DNA from: Streptomyces sp. NBC_00620
GTDB lineage: Bacteria; Actinomycetota; Actinomycetes; Streptomycetales; Streptomycetaceae
DNA: 64,000 nt
Direction of reading: 5' to 3'
Assembly: GCF_026341825.1 (NCBI RefSeq)
Contig: NZ_JAPENY010000001.1
Span: 2,542,001-2,606,000 of the forward strand
This document shows positions 24,997-33,116 of this stretch, piece by piece. Under the pieces are notes generated by a model that made no database searches, had not been told where the DNA came from, and worked only from the letters and a program-made list of their open reading frames with translations. Positions within the stretch are counted from its first letter, which is position 1; each line of letters begins with the position of its first letter. A program made the position numbers and the translations under genes.

Positions 24997-26205
24997 TCAG
25001 CGTGCGGACGAGGACGGTTTCCGGGTCGGGGCATGGCGGGCGACGGCCTTCGCGATCTTCTCCGCGTCGATCGACATTTCGCGGAACATCCCGGAGATGG
25101 GGTTGGTGTAACCGCTGAAATAGAGGCCTGGTGCGTTCCTCGGGGTGCGGGCGCCGTGGACGACCGGGCGGCCGCGCTCGTCGAGTACGCCGAGGTGGCC
25201 GACGAGGCCCTCCAGTGCGCGCTGGTAACCGGTTGCGGCGATCACCACGTCCGGTCCGATCCGGTCCCCGTCGGCGAGGGCGACCTTGCCGTCCTCGAAG
25301 CCGTCCACCGCGGCCACGATCTCGACCCGGCCCTTGCGGACGGCGTCGATGAGGCCGACGTCCTGGACGGGGATGGAGCCCTCGTTGACGCGTGAGTAGA
25401 GGCCGGTGTCGGGGCGGGGGAGCCCCTTCTCGGACAGGTCCGGGACGCTGAGCTTGGCCATCGGTCCGGCGAGGCGGTCGACGAGGCCGACCGGCAGCCG
25501 CCGTACGGCGATGCCCGTGAACTGGGCGGCCCACCCTGCCGTCGAGCGGCGCACGATGTGCGGCGCGGTGCGGACGGACAGCCGCACGCGGGAGGCGCCG
25601 CCCTCGATCAGGTCCACGGCGATCTCGGCGCCCGTGTTGCCGATGCCGACGACGAGGACGTCGCGGCCGGTGTAGGGGGCGGGGTTGCGGTAGTCGCCGG
25701 CGTGCAGGAGCTCGCCGGTGTAGCTGTCGCGGCCGGGCCAGTCGGGGATGTGGGGCGTGTGGTTGTAGCCGGTGGCGACGACCACCGCGCTGCCCGTCAG
25801 CTCGCGTCCGCCGGTGGCGTGCAGCAGCCAGCCGTCGCCGCCCGGGGCGGGTTCGATGCGCGAGACCTCGACGCCCGTCACGATCTCCAGCTGGTGGAAC
25901 TCGGCGTACTTCTCGAGGTAGCGCACCACGTTGTCCCGCGACACCCACCGCCCGAACGCGCGCGGCATCGTCAGCCCCGGCAGCGAGGACAGCCGCCGGG
26001 TGGTGTGCAGGTGCAGCCGGTCGTAGTGGCGCCGCCAGGATGCCCCGACGCGCTCGGACTTCTCCAGCACGACGGCGCGTACGCCCTGCGCGCGCAGCGC
26101 GTACGCCGCGGCGAGTCCGCCGGGGCCGCCGCCGATGACGTACACGGGGCGGTCTTCGTGGGACGGCACCGGGTGGGGCGTCGAGGAAGCAGTGGAGTCG
26201 GCCAT
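24997..26205 (-). CDS. Flavin-containing monooxygenase (FMO/BVMO-like)
   Basis: A 402-residue NADPH- and FAD-dependent monooxygenase. The first Rossmann motif VIGGGPGGLAAAYAL is near residue 22, the second VVGIGNTGAEIAVDL is near 180, and ATGYNHTPHIP and FSGYTNPISGMFREM are typical family segments. The length fits the small FMO/CzcO-like group rather than full Baeyer-Villiger enzymes (about 530). ATG 26205. Divergent from the DUF35 transcription unit. The substrate is not deducible. Confidence 0.87.
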   Translation of the reverse strand: MADSTASSTPHPVPSHEDRPVYVIGGGPGGLAAAYALRAQGVRAVVLEKSERVGASWRRHYDRLHLHTTRRLSSLPGLTMPRAFGRWVSRDNVVRYLEKYAEFHQLEIVTGVEVSRIEPAPGGDGWLLHATGGRELTGSAVVVATGYNHTPHIPDWPGRDSYTGELLHAGDYRNPAPYTGRDVLVVGIGNTGAEIAVDLIEGGASRVRLSVRTAPHIVRRSTAGWAAQFTGIAVRRLPVGLVDRLAGPMAKLSVPDLSEKGLPRPDTGLYSRVNEGSIPVQDVGLIDAVRKGRVEIVAAVDGFEDGKVALADGDRIGPDVVIAATGYQRALEGLVGHLGVLDERGRPVVHGARTPRNAPGLYFSGYTNPISGMFREMSIDAEKIAKAVARHAPTRKPSSSAR

Positions 26206-26410
26206 GAGCGCGAGCGTAATCACGTGGTCACTTGATAGGTCTCGGTCAAGCCCGGAATCGGTTGCGAACTGATCACGGCTGTAGGAGGAGTGGGTGGGGC
26301 TGGTGGCGTAGGTCACCTGGTTGTGCATGGAGCGTGGAGGGAGGCGCTCGTGCCGGAGTGCGCGCGTGGGGGCGTACGCCTCTTGCGCGGGCGCTCCCGG
26401 GTGCGCTGAA

Positions 26411-26425
26411 CTGACGTACCGTCAG
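26411..26425. promoter_or_regulatory. CTGAC-N5-GTCAG operator (perfect arms)
   Basis: CTGACGTACCGTCAG, 24 bases before the GTG of the 44-residue ORF that is coupled to the DUF35 gene. Confidence 0.8.
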
Positions 26426-26449
26426 AAATCGAGGGGAGCGTGGGCGTTC

Positions 26450-26584
26450 GTGGACACGATCTGGCTCAGCGGGGCGGAGTGGCCGGCCGTACTCCGTATC
26501 GGGCCGCCCGATCCCGATCCCGGGCCGCTCGGGACGGCGGGGCGGACACGGCCGGTGGACGAGGCGATCGGGCTGTTCTCGTGA
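26450..26584 (+). CDS. 44-residue hypothetical protein coupled to DUF35 gene
   Basis: A small ORF starting GTG 26450, preceded by GAGGGGAG (26431-26438) and directly downstream of a regulon operator. It encodes VDTIWLSGAEWPAVLRIGPP followed by a Pro/Gly-rich middle and ends DEAIGLFS. Its TGA stop overlaps the GTG start of the DUF35 gene (GTGA). Third codon positions are nearly all G or C, as in real genes here. A competing reading extends the DUF35 frame upstream to GTG 26440, but that extension is Arg/Gly-rich and looks like a shadow. Function unknown. Confidence 0.55.
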   Translation: MDTIWLSGAEWPAVLRIGPPDPDPGPLGTAGRTRPVDEAIGLFS

Positions 26585-26988
26585 GTGACGCGCGCTTCGA
26601 TCTGCCCGAGGTGGACGCCTTCACGCGGCCGTACTGGGACGCGGCGGCGGAGGGCCGGCTGCTGGTCCGGCGCTGCGGAGGATGCGGGCGGGCCCACCAC
26701 TACCCCCGGGAGTTCTGCCCGCACTGCTGGAGCGAGACCGTGGAGTGGGAGCGGGCGAGCGGCCGCGCCACGCTCTACACCTGGTCCGTCGTCCACCGCA
26801 ACGACCTCCCGCCGTTCGGCGAGCGCGTCCCGTACGTCGCCGCCGTCGTCGACCTCGCGGAGGGGCCGCGCATGATGACCGAGGTCGTGGAGTGCGCGGA
26901 GGGGGCGCTGCGGGTGGGGATGGAGCTTGAGGTGACGTTCCGGGGGGCGGGGGGTGTGTGCGTGCCGGTGTTCCGGCCCCGTGCGTGA
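26581..26988 (+). CDS. DUF35 / OB-fold zinc-ribbon acyl-CoA-associated protein
   Basis: A 135-residue protein with an N-terminal rubredoxin-like zinc ribbon (CGGCGRAHHYPREFCPHC near residue 33) and a C-terminal OB fold (ATLYTWSVVHRNDLPPFGERVPYVAAVVDLAEGPRMM). Such proteins are obligate partners of SCP2-type thiolases/aldolases (Ltp2-DUF35, ChsH2) in side-chain degradation. Start at GTG 26581. The likely thiolase partner is the one at 29943, which has the same operator type. A second DUF35 at 38330 pairs with another thiolase. Confidence 0.88.
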   Translation: MSDARFDLPEVDAFTRPYWDAAAEGRLLVRRCGGCGRAHHYPREFCPHCWSETVEWERASGRATLYTWSVVHRNDLPPFGERVPYVAAVVDLAEGPRMMTEVVECAEGALRVGMELEVTFRGAGGVCVPVFRPRA

Positions 26989-27051
26989 CCGAGTGGTCGA
27001 CGGTTGCGCCCCGAGTGGGAGTCGTACGCGCCGAGGGGCTTCAATGGACTG

Positions 27052-27654
27052 ATGGCCGACGTCCACGAGCATTACGTCATCCAGCCTTTCCCCGAGCAGC
27101 ACGGGCACGGGCTTCGGCTGCGTTCCTGGAACGCGGAGTCCGACGTCGATGCGGCGGCGTGGCTGCGTGGGCTGTCCGACCCGGAGTTCCAGCGGTGGAA
27201 CACGCCGCTGAGGATGATCCGGGACATCGACGGTGCCCGTGAGTCGCTCCGCGCGCGTGCGGAGGCTGCGGTGGACGGGAGCGGGGTGTCCTTCTGCGTC
27301 ACGGACGCGGACACCGGCGAGCTGCTCGGCCACATCGGCGTCAACGAGATCGACCACGTCATGGGCTGCGCCCGCGTCGGCTACTGGGTCCTCCCCGAGG
27401 CCCGCGGCCGCCAGGTGGCCACCCGCTCCCTGCTCCTCGCCACCCGCTTCGCCTTCACCGACCTCGGCCTGCACCGCCTGGAACTGGGCCACGCCCTCGG
27501 CCACGACGCGTCCTGCCACGTCGCCGAGCGCTGCGGATTCCGGTACGAGGGGACGCTGCGGGGCGCGATGTTCGAGGCGGGGCGACATGACGCGTTCCGC
27601 GATGTGCATCTGCATGGGCGGATCGCGGCGGATGCGGAGCCGGTCGTTCCGTAG
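27052..27654 (+). CDS. GNAT-family acetyltransferase (RimJ/RimL-like)
   Basis: A 200-residue N-acetyltransferase. Acetyl-CoA-binding motif A is VGYWVLPEARGRQVATRSLLLATRFAF near residue 108, followed by LHRLELGHALGHDASCHVAERCGFRYEGTLRG, the RimJ-type pattern. It would acetylate a protein N terminus or small molecule. Start at ATG 27052; only 63 bases separate it from the DUF35 stop, but it looks unrelated to the catabolic regulon. It is immediately followed by a fragment of another acetyltransferase. Confidence 0.88.
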   Translation: MADVHEHYVIQPFPEQHGHGLRLRSWNAESDVDAAAWLRGLSDPEFQRWNTPLRMIRDIDGARESLRARAEAAVDGSGVSFCVTDADTGELLGHIGVNEIDHVMGCARVGYWVLPEARGRQVATRSLLLATRFAFTDLGLHRLELGHALGHDASCHVAERCGFRYEGTLRGAMFEAGRHDAFRDVHLHGRIAADAEPVVP

Positions 27655-27658
27655 CGAC

Positions 27659-27841
27659 CGTGGCTACGCCGGTGCCGCAACCGCCGAGGTCGGCCGTGCC
27701 GCGCTCGCCTCCGGCGCCGACGAGGTGCTGCTCTTCACCGACCTTGCCAACCCGACCAGCAACGGCCTGTATCAGCGGATCGGTTACCGGCCGGTGGCGG
27801 ACTTCGCGACGTACGAGTTCACGGCCACAGCAGCTCCGTGA
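27659..27841 (+). pseudogene. 5'-truncated acetyltransferase fragment
   Basis: A frame with no start codon encodes RGYAGAATAEVGRAALASGA, then TDLANPTSNGLYQRIGYRPV and a normal C terminus. This is the acetyl-CoA loop and last half of a GNAT domain. The N-terminal part is missing: the frame begins at the stop of the previous gene. It looks like the remnant of a second acetyltransferase after a deletion. Its end overlaps the convergent oxidase gene by 23 bases. Confidence 0.7.
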
Positions 27842-28487
27842 CCCAAGCCCCGTTCACGCGACGGTAGTTGAGGCGTACGTGGCGTCTGTGGGCGTCTCCC
27901 TGGAAGAACTCCGCCTCGTCCGGGCGGAGGTGGTAGAGGGTCCAGGTGGGGACGGGGGTGGCGGGTTCGCGCTCGGCCTGTGACCAGGCCGCGGCCGAGC
28001 GGCGCTCCAACTCCTCCTGCGACGGCAGGACTTCGCTCTGGTGGCCGACGAGGGCGGCGGCCAGCGCGCCGGTGGAGCGGGCGTGCAGGTCCGCCTGGCC
28101 CGCCTCGGCCGGGGCGACGGTGACAGGTCCGCGGAGGCGGATCTGGCGTCCCTGCGCAGGCCAGTAGAAGCCGAGGGCGGCGTAGGGGCGGGCCGCCAGC
28201 TGCCGGCCCTTGCGGCTCGTCGCGTGGGACGCGAAGGACCAGCCCTCGGCGTCCGCCCCGTGCAGCATCACCGTACGGACGTCCGGCAGCCCGTCCTCGC
28301 CCGCCGTGGCGAGGGACACCGTGTGCGGCTCGGTCTGGCCCGCCGCCACCGCCTCCGCGAACCACCGCTCGAACAGCGGCAGCGGCTCGTCGGGTGCCGC
28401 GCCCGGATCGAAGGGGGGCAGCTCGGTGTCCCAGACCCGCTGGGACCGGAGCAGGCGTACGAACTCGGAGGATGCGTCGGCACTCAT
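27819..28487 (-). CDS. Pyridoxamine 5'-phosphate oxidase family protein (PdxH-like)
   Basis: A 222-residue FMN-binding split-barrel oxidase. Motifs: PHTVSLATAGEDGLPDVRTVMLHGADAEG near residue 54, SHATSRKGRQLAARPYAALGFYWPAQGRQIRLRGPV near 90, and the C-terminal dimerisation segment RLNYRRVNGAWVTELLWP. The length and C-terminal domain match PdxH/PhzG-type enzymes. PdxH would make pyridoxal phosphate; a PhzG-like biosynthetic oxidase is the alternative. ATG 28487. Confidence 0.86.
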   Translation of the reverse strand: MSADASSEFVRLLRSQRVWDTELPPFDPGAAPDEPLPLFERWFAEAVAAGQTEPHTVSLATAGEDGLPDVRTVMLHGADAEGWSFASHATSRKGRQLAARPYAALGFYWPAQGRQIRLRGPVTVAPAEAGQADLHARSTGALAAALVGHQSEVLPSQEELERRSAAAWSQAEREPATPVPTWTLYHLRPDEAEFFQGDAHRRHVRLNYRRVNGAWVTELLWP

Positions 28488-28558
28488 GCCCTGATTGTCA
28501 CGTGCGACCCGCGTGCCCCGCTCACACCCCTACTCACCGAGATGCTCACTGAGAGGTC

Positions 28559-28984
28559 TCACAGCGAGCCGAGGTCGGAGGAGACCCAGCGCTCGGGGCG
28601 CATGCGGACGACCACCTGTGCGCCGTGTTCCTTCCAGGCGGAGTCGACGTAGGCATCGACCTTGTCGGCCGGGAGGTAGCGGGCCGAGATCTCATGGAGC
28701 TGCTCGCGGGTGGCGGGGGCCGTGCCGACGACCGGCCCCTCGACCGACACGTACCGGATGGTGGGTTCCAGCCGGTCGACCATGAGGGAGAACCGGCCCG
28801 CCGCCTCGATCAGCTCGTTCTTGCGGGAGTCGAGCGCGGTCATGATCCAGACGGTGCCGTCCGGCTCGTACTGGTACCAGATCGGCACGGTCAGCGGGGC
28901 CCTACCCGCCCCCGCGTCGACCGCGAACGCGGCGACGTGCGGCTCGGCGAGAAAGGCTTCGCGCTCCTTGCGGGGCAGGGCCAT
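28559..28984 (-). CDS. Pyridoxamine-oxidase-fold FMN/F420-binding protein
   Basis: A 141-residue split-barrel protein of the PPOX class. Key stretch: PLTVPIWYQYEPDGTVWIMTALDSRKNELIEAAGRFSLMVDR. Start at ATG 28984, preceded by GGAGGAGA. It is small and single-domain, like actinobacterial F420H2-dependent reductases or haem-utilisation-like proteins. The cofactor cannot be settled from sequence. It stands alone with its own Shine-Dalgarno. Confidence 0.84.
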   Translation of the reverse strand: MALPRKEREAFLAEPHVAAFAVDAGAGRAPLTVPIWYQYEPDGTVWIMTALDSRKNELIEAAGRFSLMVDRLEPTIRYVSVEGPVVGTAPATREQLHEISARYLPADKVDAYVDSAWKEHGAQVVVRMRPERWVSSDLGSL

Positions 28985-29259
28985 GTCGGTCTCCTCCAGG
29001 CTGCGCACAGTGGATGACGGATGTCCGGGTCAGCGTGCTCTGCACCACTTCGTATTCCGGAATCGATGGGTGCCCGACGGAGTTGGCTTGTAACAGGAAC
29101 TTCTGGGGTGACCCCCGGCCCATGGTGGGGCTAGCTCCACCACTGGTTCGGGAGCCCGCCTCCTCGTGCTGAGGAGCGGGTCACGACATCGTTGAACCCA
29201 GTTGATCCCAGCCGAAACCCAGCTGGTCCCAGAGGTTCATCGCCCGGAAGGAATCCCCC

Positions 29260-30273
29260 ATGACAGCGCTGCTCCTGTCGAAGCCGGAGACGGCGTTCGC
29301 GGCGCGGGGTTCCCAGCCGACGAAGGAGACCGACCCGATCGGCGTACGCCGGCTTCCGGTGACCCCGGTGACCCAGGCGGTTCCGGTGACCCCAGTGCCC
29401 TCACAGACCCCGGTGACCCCGGCAGCTCCCGCACGACCGGGACCGCTCGCCTCCTTCGCCCGGTTCGTCCTGTTCGGCGGCGGTGTCGGGGTCCTCTCCA
29501 GCGCCGCCGTGGCGGGGCTCGCCGGGGTGCTGCCCTGGGCCCTGGCGAACGCGGTGATCACTGTCGCCTCGACCCTCCTCTGCACGGAGTTGCACGCACG
29601 CTTCACCTTCGGGGCCGGGCGGCATGCGGAATGGCGCCAGCACTGGCAGTCCGCGGGATCGGCCGCGGCCGCCTACGCGGTGACCTCCGTGGCGATACTC
29701 GTACTGCACCTGGTGCAGGCCTCGCCCGGGCTGCTGACGGAGCAGATCGTCTACCTCAGCGCCTCCGGGCTCGCCGGAATCGGGCGCTTCCTGGTGCTGC
29801 GCCTGTTCGTCTTCGCGAGCGGCCGGAACCGGATCAACGGGATCGACCGGATCGACCGGACCGACCGGATCGACCGGACCGACCGGACCGACCGGACCGA
29901 CCGGACCGACCGGATCAACCGGATCGAGGAGCCGGGCCGGACTCACCCCCGCCCCAGCACCACCGTCCCCGAAGAGCAGAACCAGCCGCCGGTCCCGGAG
30001 GCGACGGCCAGCTCCGGAAGGCGCCCGCCGGCCTTCCGTACCTGGCGTTCCCCGGCCTCTCCGCGCAACTGGCGTACGGCCTCCACCAGGAGGAACAGCC
30101 CCCGCATCCCGGGGTGTTGGGCCGACAGCCCGCCTCCGTCCGTGTTGACCGGCAGCTCCCCGCCCACCAGCAACCGGCCCTTCGCGGCGTCCACGAACGG
30201 GCCCCCCTCGCCCTTCTCGCAGAAGCCGAGGTCCTCCAGCGTCACGAGCGTCATGTACGTGAAGGCGTCGTAG
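29260..30273 (+). CDS. GtrA-like membrane protein with a long antisense tail
   Basis: Residues about 60-195 form a GtrA-like domain of four membrane segments ([69 protein letters not shown]), a fold used in polyprenyl-linked sugar transfer. Residues 1-58 contain repeated P-V-T-P units. From about residue 190 comes a nine-base DNA repeat read as (DRI/DRT)n, then about 110 residues that lie antisense to the thiolase gene. The true functional end may be near residue 228; no earlier stop exists in frame. The domain call is firm, but the tail's reality is doubtful. Confidence 0.68.
   Translation: MTALLLSKPETAFAARGSQPTKETDPIGVRRLPVTPVTQAVPVTPVPSQTPVTPAAPARPGPLASFARFVLFGGGVGVLSSAAVAGLAGVLPWALANAVITVASTLLCTELHARFTFGAGRHAEWRQHWQSAGSAAAAYAVTSVAILVLHLVQASPGLLTEQIVYLSASGLAGIGRFLVLRLFVFASGRNRINGIDRIDRTDRIDRTDRTDRTDRTDRINRIEEPGRTHPRPSTTVPEEQNQPPVPEATASSGRRPPAFRTWRSPASPRNWRTASTRRNSPRIPGCWADSPPPSVLTGSSPPTSNRPFAASTNGPPSPFSQKPRSSSVTSVMYVKAS
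29847..29925 (+). repeat. Nine-base tandem repeat inside the GtrA-like gene
   Basis: About eight units of GACCGGAyC, read in frame as Asp-Arg-Ile or Asp-Arg-Thr. Unit length is a multiple of three, so copy number can vary without a frameshift. Confidence 0.85.
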
Positions 30274-31142
30274 ATCTCGGCCAGGTCGATCTCGTCCGGG
30301 CGGACCCCGGCGCGGGAGAAGGCGAGGCGGCCGCTCTCCGCCGCCGGGGAGACGGTGAAGTCCGCCCACTCGGACATGGTGGTGTGCGAGACGTGCTCGC
30401 CGGTGCCGAGGACCCAGACGGGAGCGGTACGGCAGTCCCGTACGTACTCCTCGGCCGCCAGCAGGACCGCCGCGCCGCCGTCGGAGCGGATACAGCAGTG
30501 GAGCTTGGTGAAGGGGTCGGCGATCATCGGGCCCGACAGGACCTCGTCGACGGTGACCGGGGTGCGGAACATCGCTTCCGGGTTCGCCGCCGCGTTCGCG
30601 CGGGCCTGCACGGCGACCGAGGCGAGCTGCTCCAGCGTCGTGCCGTATTCGTGCATGTGGCGGCGCGCGGCCATCGCGTACTTGGCGATGAGGGTGTGGC
30701 CGTACGGGACCTCGAACTGGAGGGGGCCCCGGGCGCCGAAGGACAGGTTGCCGGTGCGGCGGCCCGCCTTGACGTCGGCGCGGGCGGTGGAGCCGTAGAC
30801 CAGCAGGACGACGTTCGCGTGGCCGGCCGCGATCGCGTCGGCCGCGTGGGCGGCCATGACCTCCCAGGTGGAGCCGCCGACGGAGGTGGAGTCCACCCAG
30901 GTGGGGCGCAGTCCCAGGTACTCGGCCACCTCGATGGGCGCCAGCGTGCCGAGTCCCGCCGACGCGAAACCGTCGACCACCTCGCGTCCGAGCCCCGAGT
31001 CGGCCAGCGCGCGGCGGGCGGCCTGGGCGTGCAGGGCGTACGGGGTCGCCTCCTCGACGCGGCCGCAGTCGGAGAGGGAAACGCCGACGACGGCGACCTT
31101 GCGTCTGCCCTCACCGGAAGTCCTTGGAGTTCCTGGCGTCAT
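29943..31142 (-). CDS. SCP2-type thiolase / Ltp2-like retro-aldolase
   Basis: A 399-residue thiolase-fold protein of the lipid-transfer (SCP-x/Ltp2) group. Segments: [35 protein letters not shown] near residue 85-120, [29 protein letters not shown] near 290, and [18 protein letters not shown] near 335. Ltp2-type members act as retro-aldolases with a DUF35 partner and use Tyr instead of the thiolase Cys pair; the YDAF Tyr is present. Start at ATG 31142, only 4 bases from a regulon site. Its 3' third is overlapped by the convergent GtrA frame. The likely partner is the DUF35 at 26581. Confidence 0.88.
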   Translation of the reverse strand: MTPGTPRTSGEGRRKVAVVGVSLSDCGRVEEATPYALHAQAARRALADSGLGREVVDGFASAGLGTLAPIEVAEYLGLRPTWVDSTSVGGSTWEVMAAHAADAIAAGHANVVLLVYGSTARADVKAGRRTGNLSFGARGPLQFEVPYGHTLIAKYAMAARRHMHEYGTTLEQLASVAVQARANAAANPEAMFRTPVTVDEVLSGPMIADPFTKLHCCIRSDGGAAVLLAAEEYVRDCRTAPVWVLGTGEHVSHTTMSEWADFTVSPAAESGRLAFSRAGVRPDEIDLAEIYDAFTYMTLVTLEDLGFCEKGEGGPFVDAAKGRLLVGGELPVNTDGGGLSAQHPGMRGLFLLVEAVRQLRGEAGERQVRKAGGRLPELAVASGTGGWFCSSGTVVLGRG

Positions 31143-31146
31143 AAAT

Positions 31147-31161
31147 CTGACGGTACATCAG
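31147..31161. promoter_or_regulatory. CTGAC-N5-GTCAG operator (one mismatch)
   Basis: CTGACGGTACATCAG, with right arm ATCAG, 4 bases upstream of the thiolase ATG; implies a leaderless transcript or an internal true start. Confidence 0.7.
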
Positions 31162-31219
31162 ACAATGTGGGCGGGGGAGGTCGTCGCGGGCCTGTGCATC
31201 TGGCTGCCGCAGTCCTAAC

Positions 31220-31234
31220 ATGACGCTCCGTCAG
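31220..31234. promoter_or_regulatory. CTGAC-N5-GTCAG operator (one mismatch)
   Basis: ATGACGCTCCGTCAG, with left arm ATGAC, 17 bases upstream of the acyl-CoA dehydrogenase ATG at 31252. Confidence 0.7.
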
Positions 31235-31251
31235 ATCCGGAGGAGCCCCCC

Positions 31252-32505
31252 ATGGATGCCCGCTTCACCGCCGAACAGGAAGAGATCCGCCGCACCTTGC
31301 GGGAGTTGCTGCTCAAGCGCTGTGGTCCGGAGGACCTGCGGGCGGCTGTGCTGACGCCCGCCGGGTACGACCCCGCGCTCTGGGAGGCGCTCGCGCGACA
31401 GCTCGGGCTGCCCGGGCTCGCCCTCCCCGAGGTGTACGGCGGTGTCGGCTGCTCGGTGACCGAACTCGCCCTCGCCTGTGAGGAGTCGGGGCGCTCGCTG
31501 GCCCCCTCTCCGCTCCTGGCCACGGCCGTACTCGGGGTCCCGCTGGTGCTGGCCCTGGGCGCCGAGGCCCAGCGCGCCGAGCTGCTGCCCCGCCTCGCCT
31601 CCGGCGAGCTGACCGCCGCTCTCGCCGTGCCGGGCGCTGTGCTCGCGACGGCGCTCGGGCTGGTGGGCGACAACAGCGGCGACTGGGCAGGCGGCGGCCG
31701 TGCGGGTGGCGTACAGGCGCGGCAGGTCGATGGTGTGTGGCGCCTCTATGGGCAGGCGGCACAGGTGCTCGACGGACATAGTGCGGGGCTCCTTGTGGTG
31801 GCTGCGCACACAGGAGGGTTCGCACGGTCGCGGACACTGCTGTATCTCGTACGGGACGGGAGTGCGGGGCTCGTACGGGTGCGGCAGACCTCCCTGGACG
31901 AGACGCGGCCCCAGGCGCGGATCGAACTTCGTGATGTGGAGGCCGAGTTGCTCGGTGACGAGGACGCCGATGTGGCCGGCGCGCTCGCCGGCGTAGGGGA
32001 CATGGCTGCCGCCGTGCTCGCCGCCGAGGCCGTGGGCGCCGCCGACCGGGCACTGGAGAGGACGGTCGAGTACGTGCGGCAGCGGGAGCAGTTCGGGCGG
32101 GCGATCGGGTCGTTCCAGGCGGTGAAGCACCGGCTGGCGGATGTGTATGTGGAGGTGCAGGCGGCGCGGTCGGCGGCGTACTACGCGGCTTGGGCTGCCG
32201 CCACCGCCACCGCCACCGCCACCGCCACCGCCACCGCCACCGCCACCGGCACCGGTGGTGAGCGGGTCGGCGGGCTCGCGCTCGCGCAGGCCCTGGAAGC
32301 GTTGCGCCGCGCGGCAGGGGAGGGGATCCAGCTGCACGGCGGCATCGGGTTCACCTGGGAACACGACGCCCACCTGTACTTCAAGCGCGCGGCGGGCGAT
32401 GAGTCGCTCTTCGGGCCGGTGCATCGGCTACGGGGGTACGCCGCCGAAGTGGCACGCCTGTTCGACCGTAAGGGTGATGGCAGTCGCGCGGAGGTGACCG
32501 TCTGA
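31252..32505 (+). CDS. Acyl-CoA dehydrogenase with an Ala-Thr repeat insert
   Basis: A 417-residue acyl-CoA dehydrogenase family protein resembling the smaller FadE partner type. N-terminal domain 1-120, a reduced middle domain, then YVRQREQFGRAIGSFQAVKHRLADVYVEVQAARSAAYYAAW and the catalytic-region segment IQLHGGIGFTWEHDAHLYFKRA. Between these two helices an (Ala-Thr)n insert, encoded by eight GCCACC units, extends a loop. ATG 31252 with GGAGGAG upstream. It may dimerise with the full-length chain at 9928. Its TGA overlaps the next gene's ATG. Confidence 0.88.
   Translation: MDARFTAEQEEIRRTLRELLLKRCGPEDLRAAVLTPAGYDPALWEALARQLGLPGLALPEVYGGVGCSVTELALACEESGRSLAPSPLLATAVLGVPLVLALGAEAQRAELLPRLASGELTAALAVPGAVLATALGLVGDNSGDWAGGGRAGGVQARQVDGVWRLYGQAAQVLDGHSAGLLVVAAHTGGFARSRTLLYLVRDGSAGLVRVRQTSLDETRPQARIELRDVEAELLGDEDADVAGALAGVGDMAAAVLAAEAVGAADRALERTVEYVRQREQFGRAIGSFQAVKHRLADVYVEVQAARSAAYYAAWAAATATATATATATATATGTGGERVGGLALAQALEALRRAAGEGIQLHGGIGFTWEHDAHLYFKRAAGDESLFGPVHRLRGYAAEVARLFDRKGDGSRAEVTV
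32200..32247 (+). repeat. (GCCACC)8 microsatellite in the acyl-CoA dehydrogenase gene
   Basis: Eight perfect six-base units coding for Ala-Thr dipeptides, followed by a decayed GGCACC unit. Six-base steps keep the frame. Confidence 0.95.
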
Positions 32506-33020
32506 TGGCCGCACGCAGGGTTCCAGGGGTTCGGCTGGTGCAGAAGGTCTCCTCGACCCCGATGTTCGCGCGGATTGCTCCGCATCTCATCCCCGCGCTT
32601 GACCGTGTGGTGCACCGGCTTACCCGCGGCAAGGTGCTGCTCAGCGCGCAGATGTTGCCGGGGATCATCCTCACCGTGCGTGGCGCCAGGAGCGGGGTGG
32701 AGCGGCGTACGCCGTTGGCGTGTATGCCCGAGGACTCCGGAGGCGCCGGAACCACCCAAAGCGCCGGTCCGGTGAGCTGGATCCTCATCGGCTCCAACTT
32801 CGGGCGGCAGGATCACCCTGCCTGGACCGCCAATCTCCGTGCGCATCCGGACGCCGAGATCAGCTGGAAGGGCGAGGACATCGCCGTAACCGCCCATCTC
32901 CTCGACGGGGATGAGCGGGCCGCGGCGTGGAAGGCGGCGGTGGCGTTCTGGCCGCCGTACGTCACGTATCAGGAGCGGGTCGACCGGGAGATCCGGCTGT
33001 TCCGGATCGTACGGCGCTGA
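32505..33020 (+). CDS. Deazaflavin (F420)-dependent nitroreductase-family protein
   Basis: A 171-residue protein of the DUF385/Ddn group. Segments: MLPGIILTVRGARSGVERRTPLAC near residue 50, WILIGSNFGRQDHPAWTANLRAHPDAEISWKGEDIAV near 92-128, and AFWPPYVTYQERVDREIRLFRI at the end; all are typical of F420H2-binding split barrels. ATG 32505 overlaps the preceding TGA (TGATG), so it is translationally coupled to the acyl-CoA dehydrogenase and shares its operator. A reductive step on an enone-like intermediate is a possible role. Confidence 0.88.
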   Translation: MAARRVPGVRLVQKVSSTPMFARIAPHLIPALDRVVHRLTRGKVLLSAQMLPGIILTVRGARSGVERRTPLACMPEDSGGAGTTQSAGPVSWILIGSNFGRQDHPAWTANLRAHPDAEISWKGEDIAVTAHLLDGDERAAAWKAAVAFWPPYVTYQERVDREIRLFRIVRR

Positions 33021-33048
33021 ACTGATCCCTGTCGGACCCACAGCGCAG

Positions 33049-33084
33049 CAGGCGGCAGTCCACCTCGGTGGACTGCCGCCTGCA
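33049..33084. terminator. Strong bidirectional terminator
   Basis: Perfect 17-base arms (GCAGGCGGCAGTCCACC and its complement) around a 2-base centre, between the convergent F420 enzyme and TetR genes. Confidence 0.88.
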
Positions 33085-33116
33085 TGACAGGAGGTCCTGA
33101 AAGAAAGGGGAACGTA

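Noticed and set aside
29202..31223. A 673-codon plus-strand frame opposite the thiolase
   Set aside because: Low-complexity Asp-Arg and Arg/Gly composition from repeats; antisense to a recognised gene.
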